A stretch of DNA of 15,326 nucleotides from Candidatus Aenigmatarchaeota archaeon (GTDB taxonomy: Archaea; Aenigmatarchaeota; Aenigmatarchaeia; JACPZZ01), in NCBI GenBank assembly GCA_016177205.1, contig JACOVS010000003.1:1-15326 (forward strand), written 5' to 3'. Position 1 is the stretch's first letter. Every line of letters starts with the position of its first letter. The notes below the pieces were generated by a model. The model did not search any database, was not told the origin of the DNA, and saw only the letters and a list, made by a program, of their open reading frames with translations. The position numbers and the translations under genes were made by a program. Shown one piece after another: positions 7,781 through 13,918 of this stretch.

Positions 7781-8062
7781 ATGCCGGAGGTAGCAGTTTG
7801 CGACGAAAGAGGAAGAATAACTATAGGCAAAGAAGCGACCGATAAATTAGGCCGTAAGTTTCATGTAGTTGTAATGCCGCGGGAAATCGTTTTGATTCCC
7901 GTTTCCAAAGACCCTTTGAAAGAACTGGCTGCGATGGGCAAGAAGATACCCAACCACTTAAAATTGGAGGATCTAAAGAAAATTGCCGAAGAAGAAGCGT
8001 ATAAGGAGGCCGCAGGCAACTGGGAACGGCTGCAAAAACTTAATAAAAAATCCAGGCGATGA
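7781..8062 (+). CDS. vapB: AbrB-family antitoxin (VapB-like)
   Basis: This 93-residue protein has an N-terminal swapped-hairpin AbrB/SpoVT DNA-binding segment (about 4-42: CDERGRITIGKEA through EIVLIPVSKDP). A charged helical tail of about 45 residues (EDLKKIAEEEAYKEA...) should bind and cap the toxin. ATG 7781 is preferred over the upstream frame extension, because that extension reads through the TATA box and palindrome. The stop overlaps the toxin start by four bases (ATGA), the usual arrangement for coupled antitoxin-toxin pairs. Confidence 0.8.
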   Translation: MPEVAVCDERGRITIGKEATDKLGRKFHVVVMPREIVLIPVSKDPLKELAAMGKKIPNHLKLEDLKKIAEEEAYKEAAGNWERLQKLNKKSRR

Positions 8063-8433
8063 CTGTGCCGTACGCCGATGCCGATTTTTTGCTCGCCCTG
8101 CTGAAGCCTGGAGACTGGCTGAAAGAGCCGGCAGAAAAAACGTTAAACGCGCACAGAGGAACAATTTGGACATCAATAATAACGATAGCCGAAACCGTAA
8201 TGGTCGGACGCAATCTGGGGTTAAACGCCGAAGAAATGGTTTCTAAAATTGTAGAGATTTGCAAGTTAACGGAGAACGACAGGGTAATAGCGTTGCAGGC
8301 CGCCGTTTTCATTTCCAGGCACGGGCTTTCCACCTTTGACGCTTTTCACGCTGCTTTTGCAGCAAATGATGCGATAATAAGTTCAGATGCGGCATTTGAT
8401 AAAGCTGGATTGAAACGAATCAGTATTAAATAA
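8059..8433 (+). CDS. vapC: PIN-domain toxin ribonuclease (VapC-like)
   Basis: This 124-residue PIN protein is expected to be a Mg2+-dependent RNase neutralised by the preceding antitoxin. The acidic set is visible: D7 or D9 in YADADF, E45 in TIAETVM, D94 in LSTFDAFHAA, and D110 in IISSD. Its length and the order of the acidic residues are standard for VapC. All active-site residues are present, so it is probably functional. It ends five bases before the remnant of a second aspS 3' end. Confidence 0.85.
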   Translation: MTVPYADADFLLALLKPGDWLKEPAEKTLNAHRGTIWTSIITIAETVMVGRNLGLNAEEMVSKIVEICKLTENDRVIALQAAVFISRHGLSTFDAFHAAFAANDAIISSDAAFDKAGLKRISIK

Positions 8434-8438
8434 CATTT

Positions 8439-8498
8439 TTAAGGAACCAGCCTTTCCGGGTCGCGTGGGGATAAAATTAAAAATTAATAATTCTCCAT
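8439..8498 (-). pseudogene. Decayed second copy of the aspS 3' end
   Basis: On the minus strand, 8439-8468 reads PRDPERLVP followed by TAA. These are the same nine final residues as the intact aspS next door (8545-8574, stop TGA). Eight of nine codons and the stop codon differ between the copies; only the first CCA is shared. The match continues in register for 20 codons without gaps: L and S/F before the block, and ATG GAG AAT against ATC GAG AAT (Ile-Glu-Asn) at its upstream end. In between is a decayed AT-rich stretch with one in-frame stop. It looks like the tail of an older or different aspS left behind by gene replacement or integration. Confidence 0.75.
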
Positions 8499-8500
8499 AA

Positions 8501-8554
8501 CGTGCCTGATAAAGTATTACGGTAATGGTGTTCCGATAATGCTATCACGGCACG
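8501..8554. repeat. Imperfect 54-base palindrome spanning the aspS stop
   Basis: CGTGCCTGATA (8501-8511) is complementary to TATCA-c-GGCACG (8543-8554), with one bulged base. Nested inside, ATTACGG (8516-8522) pairs with CCGaTAAT (8533-8540), again with one bulge. The outer right arm contains the last three aspS codons and the stop. It could be a terminator-like RNA hairpin or a palindromic insertion. It sits exactly between aspS and the remnant of the second aspS tail. Confidence 0.55.
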
Positions 8555-9855
8555 AGTCTCTCAGGATCCCTTGGGAATAACACAGCCTCACGAACATTCT
8601 CGATGCCGGCGATTTGTTTCGTCAATCTTTCTATCCCTATGGAAAAACCACCATGGGGTGGAATTCCAAATTTGAAAAATTTAGTAAACCACTCCAAGCC
8701 TGCGGCGTCGAGCTTCTTATCTTTTATGTTCTTCATCAGATTTTCGTGCCTGTGTTCGCGCTGCCCGCCAGAAGACATCTCCATTTCCTTGTAATACAGG
8801 TCCACGCTGCGCGCAAACTCCGTTTCATCGTCGCGCATTACGTAGAACGGCTTTATCGAGAACGGGATCTTGTTGACAAAGAAAAACTCCGAGCCGTATT
8901 TTTCCATCACATACCTGGCGAGCAATTTTTCGGATTCCGTGTCCAGATCGTCGCCGTGCTTCAATTTTTTACCCATAACTTCCAGTATGCCATAAATTTC
9001 CGGGAACTCTAATATGGGAAAGGGCGCTTTCGGGACGCTGATCCTGACGCCCAGCGTTTCCAGCTCGTTTTTGGCAGTCTCGGACAATTTTTTGAAAATG
9101 TGGACGACCATGGACTCCTCAAGTTTTATCACGTCGTACTCGTTTTCTATAAAACCTATTTCCGCCGCGCATGTGCGGTGCTCGCACAGATGCTTCACCG
9201 TGTGGCTCAGTTCGGCGCGCCAGCTAGGGCCTATCTCATAAACTTTGTCGAAGCCGCCGGCTATTGTTAATTGCCTGTGCAATTGGGGGTCCTGGCGCAG
9301 AAAAGCCTGCTTGTTAAAGTAAACCACAGGGAAAACTTCCGAGCCGCTTTCGGCGGGGTTGCCCATTATCGAGGGCGTGAACGTATGCACGAAATTGTTG
9401 CTCTGGAAAAAATCGTGGAAAGCGTTTACAATCTTTGACTGCAAACGAAAGGTCGCCGCGTTTTTTGTGTTTCTCAGGTCGAGAGGACGCCAGTCCAATC
9501 TTGTGTCGAGATGCGACTTGGTCTTGTCGGTTATGTCTGTGGGGAAATTCGTTTCGGAAATTGAGACGATTTCAACGTCCTTTGGCAGCAATTCGCAACC
9601 GTCGGGCGCTTTTTCGCTCTTTTTAACCAGCGCTCTCACTTTTACAGCATACTCGCGCGACAACGAGTCTATCGTTTTTGCCGTTTCTTCGCTGACCGCG
9701 CCCTTCTTCACAACCACTTGGATGGCGCCGCTCATGTCGCGCAAAACGATGAATTTTAAACTTCCGAGATCGCGAATAGATTCGACCCAGCCGTAAACAT
9801 TGACCGTATTACCGTCCATTGACGGGCTTATTTCAGATACGTAATGCCGTTCCAT
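8545..9855 (-). CDS. aspS: Aspartyl-tRNA synthetase, archaeal type
   Basis: This class IIb synthetase (436 residues) charges tRNA-Asp. An N-terminal OB-fold anticodon-binding domain (about 1-105, VYGWVESIRDLGSLKFIVLRD) precedes the catalytic core. Motif 2 reads GPSWRAELSHT (209-219) where most relatives have FRAE. SSGGQREHRHE is typical of archaeal and eukaryotic enzymes. Motif 3 is GGFSIGIERL (402-411), and the chain ends FPRDPERLVP. There is no bacterial GAD insertion, as expected for the archaeal form. In discriminating archaeal enzymes a Trp follows GWV in the OB fold; here it is Glu. The enzyme might therefore also charge tRNA-Asn, a weak inference. The nearest TATA-like stretch (9879-9888) is only about 27 bases upstream, so the message may be leaderless. 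Confidence 0.93.
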   Translation of the reverse strand: MERHYVSEISPSMDGNTVNVYGWVESIRDLGSLKFIVLRDMSGAIQVVVKKGAVSEETAKTIDSLSREYAVKVRALVKKSEKAPDGCELLPKDVEIVSISETNFPTDITDKTKSHLDTRLDWRPLDLRNTKNAATFRLQSKIVNAFHDFFQSNNFVHTFTPSIMGNPAESGSEVFPVVYFNKQAFLRQDPQLHRQLTIAGGFDKVYEIGPSWRAELSHTVKHLCEHRTCAAEIGFIENEYDVIKLEESMVVHIFKKLSETAKNELETLGVRISVPKAPFPILEFPEIYGILEVMGKKLKHGDDLDTESEKLLARYVMEKYGSEFFFVNKIPFSIKPFYVMRDDETEFARSVDLYYKEMEMSSGGQREHRHENLMKNIKDKKLDAAGLEWFTKFFKFGIPPHGGFSIGIERLTKQIAGIENVREAVLFPRDPERLVP

Positions 9856-9885
9856 ACCAAATCACTTGATTTTGTATCATTTATC

Positions 9886-9915
9886 ATCACCCAGATGTTT
9901 GAAAATCAGGGTGAT
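9886..9915. repeat. Hairpin between the membrane gene and aspS
   Basis: ATCACCC (9886-9892) pairs with GGGTGAT (9909-9915). After an A-A mismatch three more pairs follow (GAT/ATC), leaving an 8-base loop. It lies in the 79-base gap between the stop of the small membrane protein and the aspS start. It may end the upstream transcript or act in the aspS leader. Function unknown. Confidence 0.4.
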
Positions 9916-9934
9916 TTGCAAGTCCCTTTCCACC

Positions 9935-10174
9935 CTAAACGTTAACCAGGAATATCCACGTTATTAGCCACGTAAAAATATAAGGCATCATTACATTGCC
10001 CGCGGGCCAGCCCTGTTTTTTTTCGCCGAACATCTTTTTCTGCAGCAAATTAAGCGCGTAGCCGATGATAACGCCGGCTACCAGGCCTGACGCGCTGCCG
10101 GCGTATTTTGAAACAAATCCCGCGGCCAGCCCTGTCAATAACGCCAGAAAAACGCCTTTTTGCTCGTCGGTCAT
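9935..10174 (-). CDS. Small membrane protein, possibly EMC6-like (DUF5379-type)
   Basis: This 79-residue protein is almost wholly hydrophobic, with three likely membrane segments: about 7-22, 27-45 (Gly- and Ala-rich) and 62-79 (PYIFTWLITWIFLVNV). A short positive loop (QKKMFGEKKQG, about 45-55) lies between the second and third. The length, the three-helix layout and the Trp-rich last helix ending near an Asn recall the small archaeal EMC6-like proteins, which have been proposed to help membrane-protein insertion. The match is from general resemblance, so the family call is tentative. A TATA-like element at 10206-10213 lies about 35 bases upstream of its ATG. Confidence 0.6.
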   Translation of the reverse strand: MTDEQKGVFLALLTGLAAGFVSKYAGSASGLVAGVIIGYALNLLQKKMFGEKKQGWPAGNVMMPYIFTWLITWIFLVNV

Positions 10175-10205
10175 CGCAATATCAAAGAATACATATTTTC
10201 AGTGA

Positions 10206-10213
10206 TTTATTAA
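10206..10213 (-). promoter_or_regulatory. TATA-like element for the small membrane gene
   Basis: On the minus strand this is TTAATAAA, centred about 35 bases before ATG 10174. It faces away from the element for GGGP synthase at 10232-10240, so 10175-10268 is a divergent promoter region. Confidence 0.4.
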
Positions 10214-10231
10214 GCATTGGTCAACGTATGC

Positions 10232-10240
10232 TTTTTAATT
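10232..10240 (+). promoter_or_regulatory. TATA-like element for GGGP synthase
   Basis: TTTTTAATT is centred about 33 bases before ATG 10269. This spacing favours ATG 10269 over the in-frame TTG at 10239, which would lie inside the promoter. Confidence 0.45.
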
Positions 10241-10268
10241 GCAATCCCCACAAGTATTGCTTGATAGC

Positions 10269-11033
10269 ATGAAATCCGGAAAAGTTGAAAATTACATCAG
10301 CGACAAAATAGAAAAAGAAGGGGCGTTGCTCCTCAGCCTTCTGGACCCTGCGAAGCGCGCTATAGAGCAACCCGGAAAGATCGCGCGCGCTGCGGAAGAA
10401 GCGGGCGCTGACATAATCCTGGTCGGAGGCTCAATCGGAGCGCAGGGGCAGAGCCTGGACGAACTTGTCAAGGCCCTGAAGGAAAACTCCTCCCTGCCTG
10501 TTGTCCTTTTCCCGGGCAACATATTCACCTACAGCAAATACGCGGATGCGGTTTATTTCATGACGCTGATAAACGCAAGGGATGTTTATTGGAACTCGAC
10601 CGTGCAAATAATGGGCGCAGGCGAGGCTAAAAAAGCCGGCCTCGAATCCATACCAACAGGCTATGTGATACTTGAGCCCGGCATGACGGTCGGGTGGATA
10701 AGCAACGCGAACCTGGTCCCGAGAAGCAGGCCCGATCTCGCGGCTGCGACTGCACTGGCAGGCGAGTACATGGGCGCAAGGTTAATTATTACAGACTCCG
10801 GGTCTGGAGCGCCTGAGCCTGCGCCGTTGGAACTGATCGCAGCAGTGAAAAGCGTGCTTACCGTGCCTTACTTTTACGCAGGCGGCGTTAAGACGCCGGA
10901 GCAGGCTTACTCAACAATCAAGGCCGGCGCTGACGGCATACACGTCGGAACAGCGATTGAAACCGGAAATTCTGAAAACAAACTGAAAGCCCTTGCGCAG
11001 GCGGTGAAGAAAGCGGGAAAAGAAAAAATCTGA
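10269..11033 (+). CDS. Geranylgeranylglyceryl phosphate synthase
   Basis: This TIM-barrel prenyltransferase of the PcrB/GGGPS family (254 residues) makes the first ether bond of archaeal lipids, joining GGPP to sn-glycerol-1-phosphate. Visible motifs are LLSLLDP (21-27, metal-binding Asp), VGGSIG (52-57), VLFPGN (79-84), the GYVILEPGMTVGW segment (131-143), DSGSGAPEP (176-184; usually EAGSGA), YAGGVKTPEQA (203-213, phosphate-binding) and ADGIHVGTAIE (221-231; usually VVGNxIE). The last two variants are mild departures from the consensus. It converges on the GGPP synthase gene with only two bases between the stop codons. The enzyme that makes its substrate is therefore encoded next door on the opposite strand. 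Confidence 0.92.
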   Translation: MKSGKVENYISDKIEKEGALLLSLLDPAKRAIEQPGKIARAAEEAGADIILVGGSIGAQGQSLDELVKALKENSSLPVVLFPGNIFTYSKYADAVYFMTLINARDVYWNSTVQIMGAGEAKKAGLESIPTGYVILEPGMTVGWISNANLVPRSRPDLAAATALAGEYMGARLIITDSGSGAPEPAPLELIAAVKSVLTVPYFYAGGVKTPEQAYSTIKAGADGIHVGTAIETGNSENKLKALAQAVKKAGKEKI

Positions 11034-11035
11034 CC

Positions 11036-11983
11036 TCATTTCCCCCTTGAAACGGCGTAGCCCGCCAGCCTGACCAGCAGTTGTTTTTCCACAGACCCGG
11101 GCAAGTTCCCGATGCTGTCAACAGCTTTTTGGACGTATTTTTCCGCTGCCCTGTAAGCGTACTCGACAGCCCCGCAACCCCTGACTATGTCAATTATTTC
11201 CCGGGCTTCTTTCTCGCCGATTGTTTCCTGCTTCAACAGCCTCTTCAATTCCTTCTTCCTGCCGGATTTTTTCAGGGCGTAGATCAGCGGCAGGGTTTTC
11301 TTGCCCTCTCTTATGTCGTTCATAAGGCTTTTTCCCACCTTTTTTTCGCTGCCCGCGATGTCCAGTATGTCGTCCTTTATCTGGAAGGCCATGCCCAGGT
11401 TTTTGCCGTATTCGGCAAGCATGCGCACGTGCGCCTTGTCGCCGCCGCCTATGATCGCCCCTATTTTGGTCGCAACTTCAAAACCCTTGGCGGTTTTCAA
11501 AAGAATCGTCTTTTTGTAATTTCTCATCGAGCCGTTCTTCGAAGAACGCAGGTCCATGAGCTGGCCCGCGCAAATCCTCATCGTGTACTTGGAAAGCTCC
11601 TGGACAACCCTCATTGCGTTCGGATTCTTATTCCGGGAAAGGTTGTAAAAAGCGAGCGCATAATTCGCGTCGCCCACGGTTATCGCCACATTCTTTCCCC
11701 ATTTCCTGTGAAGCGACAGCCTTCCGCGCCTCATGCTGGAGCCGTCCATTATGTCGTCATGTATAAGGGACGTGTTGTGCAGGAGCTCAAGCGACGCCGC
11801 GGCGTTAAGCGCGTCCTTCAACCTTCCGCCAACGCTCCTCGCCGCGATTACCGTTATCAGCGGGCGCATGTACTTTCCGCCCTTCGTGGAATATTCCGCG
11901 GCTTTGATCAGGGTTTTATCGTTGAGGTATTTTATGGACCGCCCAAGGTATTTTTTCATCCTTTTTCCCAGACTTTTGAACAC
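11036..11983 (-). CDS. Geranylgeranyl diphosphate synthase (polyprenyl synthase)
   Basis: This trans-isoprenyl diphosphate synthase (315 residues) should condense IPP with allylic diphosphates to make GGPP for membrane lipids. GGKYMRP (35-41) contacts IPP. The first aspartate-rich motif is HDDIMD (D76, D77, D80), GQLMD (140-144) follows, and the second aspartate-rich motif is KDDILD (D204, D205, D208). Small residues (Thr, Ser) four to five positions before the first motif are compatible with a C20 or longer product. I chose GTG 11983: AGGTGA, a good ribosome-binding site, overlaps the stop of the prenyltransferase gene and sits five bases upstream. The frame also extends to a TTG at 12010. 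Third gene of rnhB - UbiA - GGPPS. Confidence 0.9.
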   Translation of the reverse strand: MFKSLGKRMKKYLGRSIKYLNDKTLIKAAEYSTKGGKYMRPLITVIAARSVGGRLKDALNAAASLELLHNTSLIHDDIMDGSSMRRGRLSLHRKWGKNVAITVGDANYALAFYNLSRNKNPNAMRVVQELSKYTMRICAGQLMDLRSSKNGSMRNYKKTILLKTAKGFEVATKIGAIIGGGDKAHVRMLAEYGKNLGMAFQIKDDILDIAGSEKKVGKSLMNDIREGKKTLPLIYALKKSGRKKELKRLLKQETIGEKEAREIIDIVRGCGAVEYAYRAAEKYVQKAVDSIGNLPGSVEKQLLVRLAGYAVSRGK

Positions 11984-11987
11984 GATT

Positions 11988-12845
11988 TCACCTGAAAATG
12001 CCTGCGACAAGCGCTGCTAGAATACCTATGGTGCCGCTGGTTTTTATGTTCTTTGATATTATTCCCGCCCTTTTTGCGTCCAGCTTCCCGGCAGGGATCA
12101 CGGCCTTTGAGACGCCGTAAACGGCTGGCATGATAAGGACCAGGTATAACGGGCTGTAAAATTTCTGCAGGTAAACCATGAAAGCCGCCCCGGCCAATGC
12201 GGAAACCGATGCGAGCGCGGAGGTTTTTTTAATTCCGTACCTGAGAGGGAAGGAGGCCTTCGCAACGGTCTTGTCGCCTTTCATATCTTCTACGGCCTTG
12301 ACCAGTTCCCGCGAGAGGTTTATGAAAAAGGCCGAAGCGGCAAAATAAACTGCGCCGTAAACGCCTCCGGCAACAATACCGCCGATTATTGCAGCCTCGA
12401 AAATCATGAAAGATACGATAACATTGCCGACAAGGCCCAGCCTCTTTGAGTATTTGTTGTAGACCGTCATCAACGCCAGGATGGACAATGAAATGGCGAA
12501 AACAATTACGGAGACGGTGTAGAAAAGGTAAAGCCCTACCAGGTTGAAAATTATCCCTACAAGAATCGCATGGCTTTTTTTTACAGCGCCAGACGCCAGG
12601 GGCCTTGAGGGCCTGTTTATCCTGTCCACGCGCAAGTCGTAATAGTCATTCAGCGAGTTGCCGGCCGCGCACATCAGGAACGCGGCCAGCGAAACAGTGG
12701 CGACCGTATTGATCGAAGTTATCAGAGCCTGGACGCTGGACGATACCAGGAAAGCCGCCGGAATTATCGCCGCGGAACCGAGGCAGTTGAAGGGCCTTAT
12801 CATCCGCAAAATTCCTTTCAACGTTCCGTAAAAATCCTTTTTCAT
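11988..12845 (-). CDS. UbiA-family prenyltransferase, probable DGGGP synthase
   Basis: This integral membrane enzyme (285 residues, about eight or nine hydrophobic segments) probably adds the second geranylgeranyl chain to GGGP to give DGGGP. The first aspartate-rich motif is NDYYDLRVD (66-74), followed by INRPSRPLASG (76-86). The second is EDMKGD (186-191, D187 and D191), both facing the cytosol in this family. Placement beside GGPP synthase and GGGP synthase supports the ether-lipid role over quinone or haem prenylation. The ATG at 12845 overlaps the rnhB stop by four bases (ATGA). Confidence 0.88.
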   Translation of the reverse strand: MKKDFYGTLKGILRMIRPFNCLGSAAIIPAAFLVSSSVQALITSINTVATVSLAAFLMCAAGNSLNDYYDLRVDRINRPSRPLASGAVKKSHAILVGIIFNLVGLYLFYTVSVIVFAISLSILALMTVYNKYSKRLGLVGNVIVSFMIFEAAIIGGIVAGGVYGAVYFAASAFFINLSRELVKAVEDMKGDKTVAKASFPLRYGIKKTSALASVSALAGAAFMVYLQKFYSPLYLVLIMPAVYGVSKAVIPAGKLDAKRAGIISKNIKTSGTIGILAALVAGIFR

Positions 12846-13550
12846 TTTTTCTTCCTTCCAAAGTCCTTCAGGCCGGATTGCCTGTGTTTTAAAAAAATGT
12901 CGGAAACCGTTTCCCAGCTCATCCGCACTATTTTAGGCAGTCGTTTTCCCCCGTTCACATAACTCTCCAGCCACCTGGCGCATTTGGCGTCCGAAGGATA
13001 GCCGGAGCCGAAATCGCCGTATTGAGTTTTAAGCGTTTCAATCTCCTCGTCTCTCGCAACTTTTGCCAGCACGGACGCGGCCGAACATTCAAGATACTTT
13101 GAGTCTGCGTAATGTTCCGCGATTATTTCCAAGCCTTCCCGCTTTATCAGGTTGGTTAGCATCAAACGGAATTTGGCCAGATTGGGGTCCGGCACGTCGA
13201 TAACCACCCTGTCAATTTTAAGCCCGCGGAAGGCCGCGTTTATGATCTCTATAAACTTCAGCGTCTCCAGCCTGTTCAAATTTACGCCGTCGCCGCGCTT
13301 TTTATCGATCTCCCAAGGCTCGAGCTTTGCCAGCACTACAAGTTTGGCCAATCGCTCTATCCGCCCCTTCAGGTGTTCGCGCCTGGCCGGCGAGAGCTGC
13401 TTAGAGTCTTTTACGCCCAGCTCTTTCAGCTTCGGCAGATCGCCCTCTTCAAAAACCGCTCCGCATACGACCAAAGGACCGACGACAGCGCCTTTCGGGA
13501 GGCAGAAATCCAAAGACTTGCCGCCTACTCCCAGCCTCGTCGATGCCCAA
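12842..13550 (-). CDS. rnhB: Ribonuclease HII, interrupted by a 34-nt BHB intron
   Basis: RNase HII removes RNA and single ribonucleotides from RNA/DNA hybrids. Exon 1 is 13528-13550 (TTG start) and exon 2 is 12842-13493; joined, they encode 224 residues. Exon 1 holds GIDEAG with catalytic D4 and E5. Exon 2 begins in the Arg codon (AG|A) and continues GAVVGPLVV, restoring the hallmark GIDEAGRGxxxGPLVV. The other catalytic residues are D107 (VVIDVPD) and D138 (HYADSKY). KDSKQLS, SAASVLAKVARD and GSGYPSD are also typical. Unspliced, the exon 1 frame runs into a stop after about 35 codons. The only long open frame then starts at a TTG inside the intron (13513) and lacks D4 and E5. A TATA-like element (13581-13590) lies 35 bases upstream. 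It overlaps the UbiA gene by four bases. Confidence 0.88.
13494..13527 (-). other. BHB intron in rnhB mRNA (34 nt)
   Basis: Read on the minus strand, exon TGGG (13533-13530) pairs with intron CCCG (13499-13496): three G-C pairs and one U-G, the 4-bp central helix. The 5' bulge is AG^T (13529-13527) and the 3' bulge is AA^A (13495-13493), each cut after its second base. The intron helix AGGCGG (13526-13521) pairs with CTGCCT (13505-13500) around a 15-base loop. The outer exon helix is imperfect: GACG (13541-13538) pairs with CGTC (13484-13481), and AGGC (13537-13534) pairs with a bulged partner. Excision is frame-restoring, since 34 is not a multiple of three. Confidence 0.85.
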
Positions 13551-13580
13551 CGTTAATCCGATACGTTATCACCCCTTTCA

Positions 13581-13590
13581 ACTAAATTGG
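13581..13590 (-). promoter_or_regulatory. Weak TATA-like element for rnhB
   Basis: On the minus strand, CCAATTTAGT is centred 35 bases before the TTG at 13550. A purine-rich GGGGTGAT (13574-13567) lies between them and may be a distant ribosome-binding site. Weak on sequence, supported mainly by spacing. Confidence 0.3.
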
Positions 13591-13633
13591 GCCTTTCAGA
13601 CTCTTTAAGTTTTAAATAGAACAGTACGATAAA

Positions 13634-13641
13634 TTTATATA
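13634..13641 (+). promoter_or_regulatory. TATA box for the DUF4258 gene
   Basis: TTTATATA is centred 36 bases before the TTG start at 13674. This fits the spacing used elsewhere and supports the non-ATG start. Confidence 0.55.
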
Positions 13642-13647
13642 CTGAAA

Positions 13648-13671
13648 AATTACAAGTAATTACGGGTAATT
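13648..13671. promoter_or_regulatory. Tandem operator-like palindromes before the DUF4258 gene
   Basis: Two 14-base palindromes of the form AATTAC-nn-GTAATT occupy 13648-13661 (spacer AA) and 13658-13671 (spacer GG). They overlap by four bases, so their centres are 10 bp apart, about one helical turn. They cover the predicted transcription start, between the TATA box and the start codon. Binding by the module's AbrB-domain antitoxin is inference. Confidence 0.6.
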
Positions 13672-13673
13672 CC

Positions 13674-13880
13674 TTGGAGCTTCAGTTTACAAAGCACGCC
13701 TTGGAACAAATGCTTGAACGGGGTGTTTCAAAGTATGATGTCAGGGAAATACTGCTGAAGGGCGTGAAATTCGGGCCTGATAGCAAAGGCAGCTTGCATG
13801 CCCGCATGTACGGGATCGAAGTCGTATATGTTAAATCAGAAGGCGTTTACAGGGTAATTACGATATTCAGGTTAAAATAG
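13674..13880 (+). CDS. DUF4258 protein, putative toxin
   Basis: This 68-residue protein has the DUF4258 pattern: FTKHALEQMLERGVSKYDVREIL at the N-terminus (written here as residues 5-27, with conserved H8) and a C-terminal strand pair VEGVYRVITIFR-like (about 55-66). The family is small, has been compared with RelE/colicin-type nucleases, and often neighbours YgiT-type zinc-finger antitoxins. That is the case here: the next gene encodes one. Toxin-first order is like mqsRA and higBA. The only reasonable start is TTG 13674, backed by TATA spacing; the next in-frame ATG would cut into the conserved helix. RNase activity is inferred, not shown. Confidence 0.75.
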   Translation: MELQFTKHALEQMLERGVSKYDVREILLKGVKFGPDSKGSLHARMYGIEVVYVKSEGVYRVITIFRLK

Positions 13881-13899
13881 GAAACTTTAGTTTCCTATT
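13876..13899 (+). repeat. Perfect hairpin between toxin and antitoxin
   Basis: AATAGGAAAC (13876-13885) and GTTTCCTATT (13890-13899) form ten uninterrupted base pairs around a TTTA loop. The stem starts in the DUF4258 stop codon and ends 19 bases before the antitoxin ATG. A ribosome-binding-like GGGTGAAGG follows the stem. It may be a processing site, a partial terminator, an operator or a translation control element. Confidence 0.65.
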
Positions 13900-13918
13900 A
13901 TTACAGGGTGAAGGCGAA

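Noticed and set aside
8439..8580. A BHB intron joining the two aspS tails
   Set aside because: I tested aligned splice positions across the two tails. None gives a 4-bp central helix with 3-base bulges. The intact aspS also needs no splicing to end normally.
10239..10268. GGGP synthase starting at TTG 10239
   Set aside because: The TTG sits within the TATA-like element. ATG 10269 has the normal spacing and the protein is complete from there.
11081..11995. Long plus-strand open frame (304 codons) opposite GGPP synthase
   Set aside because: It mirrors the codon pattern of the GGPP synthase gene, shows no family features, and no promoter-like element fits it.
11984..12010. GGPP synthase starting at TTG 12010
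   Set aside because: It would overlap the prenyltransferase gene by 23 bases. GTG 11983 follows a good AGGTGA site that overlaps the upstream stop.
12842..13513. RNase HII as an uninterrupted 223-residue gene starting at TTG 13513
   Set aside because: This start lies inside the inferred intron and drops the GIDEAG segment with two catalytic acids, which is encoded just upstream in another frame. The spliced model restores the full family motif.
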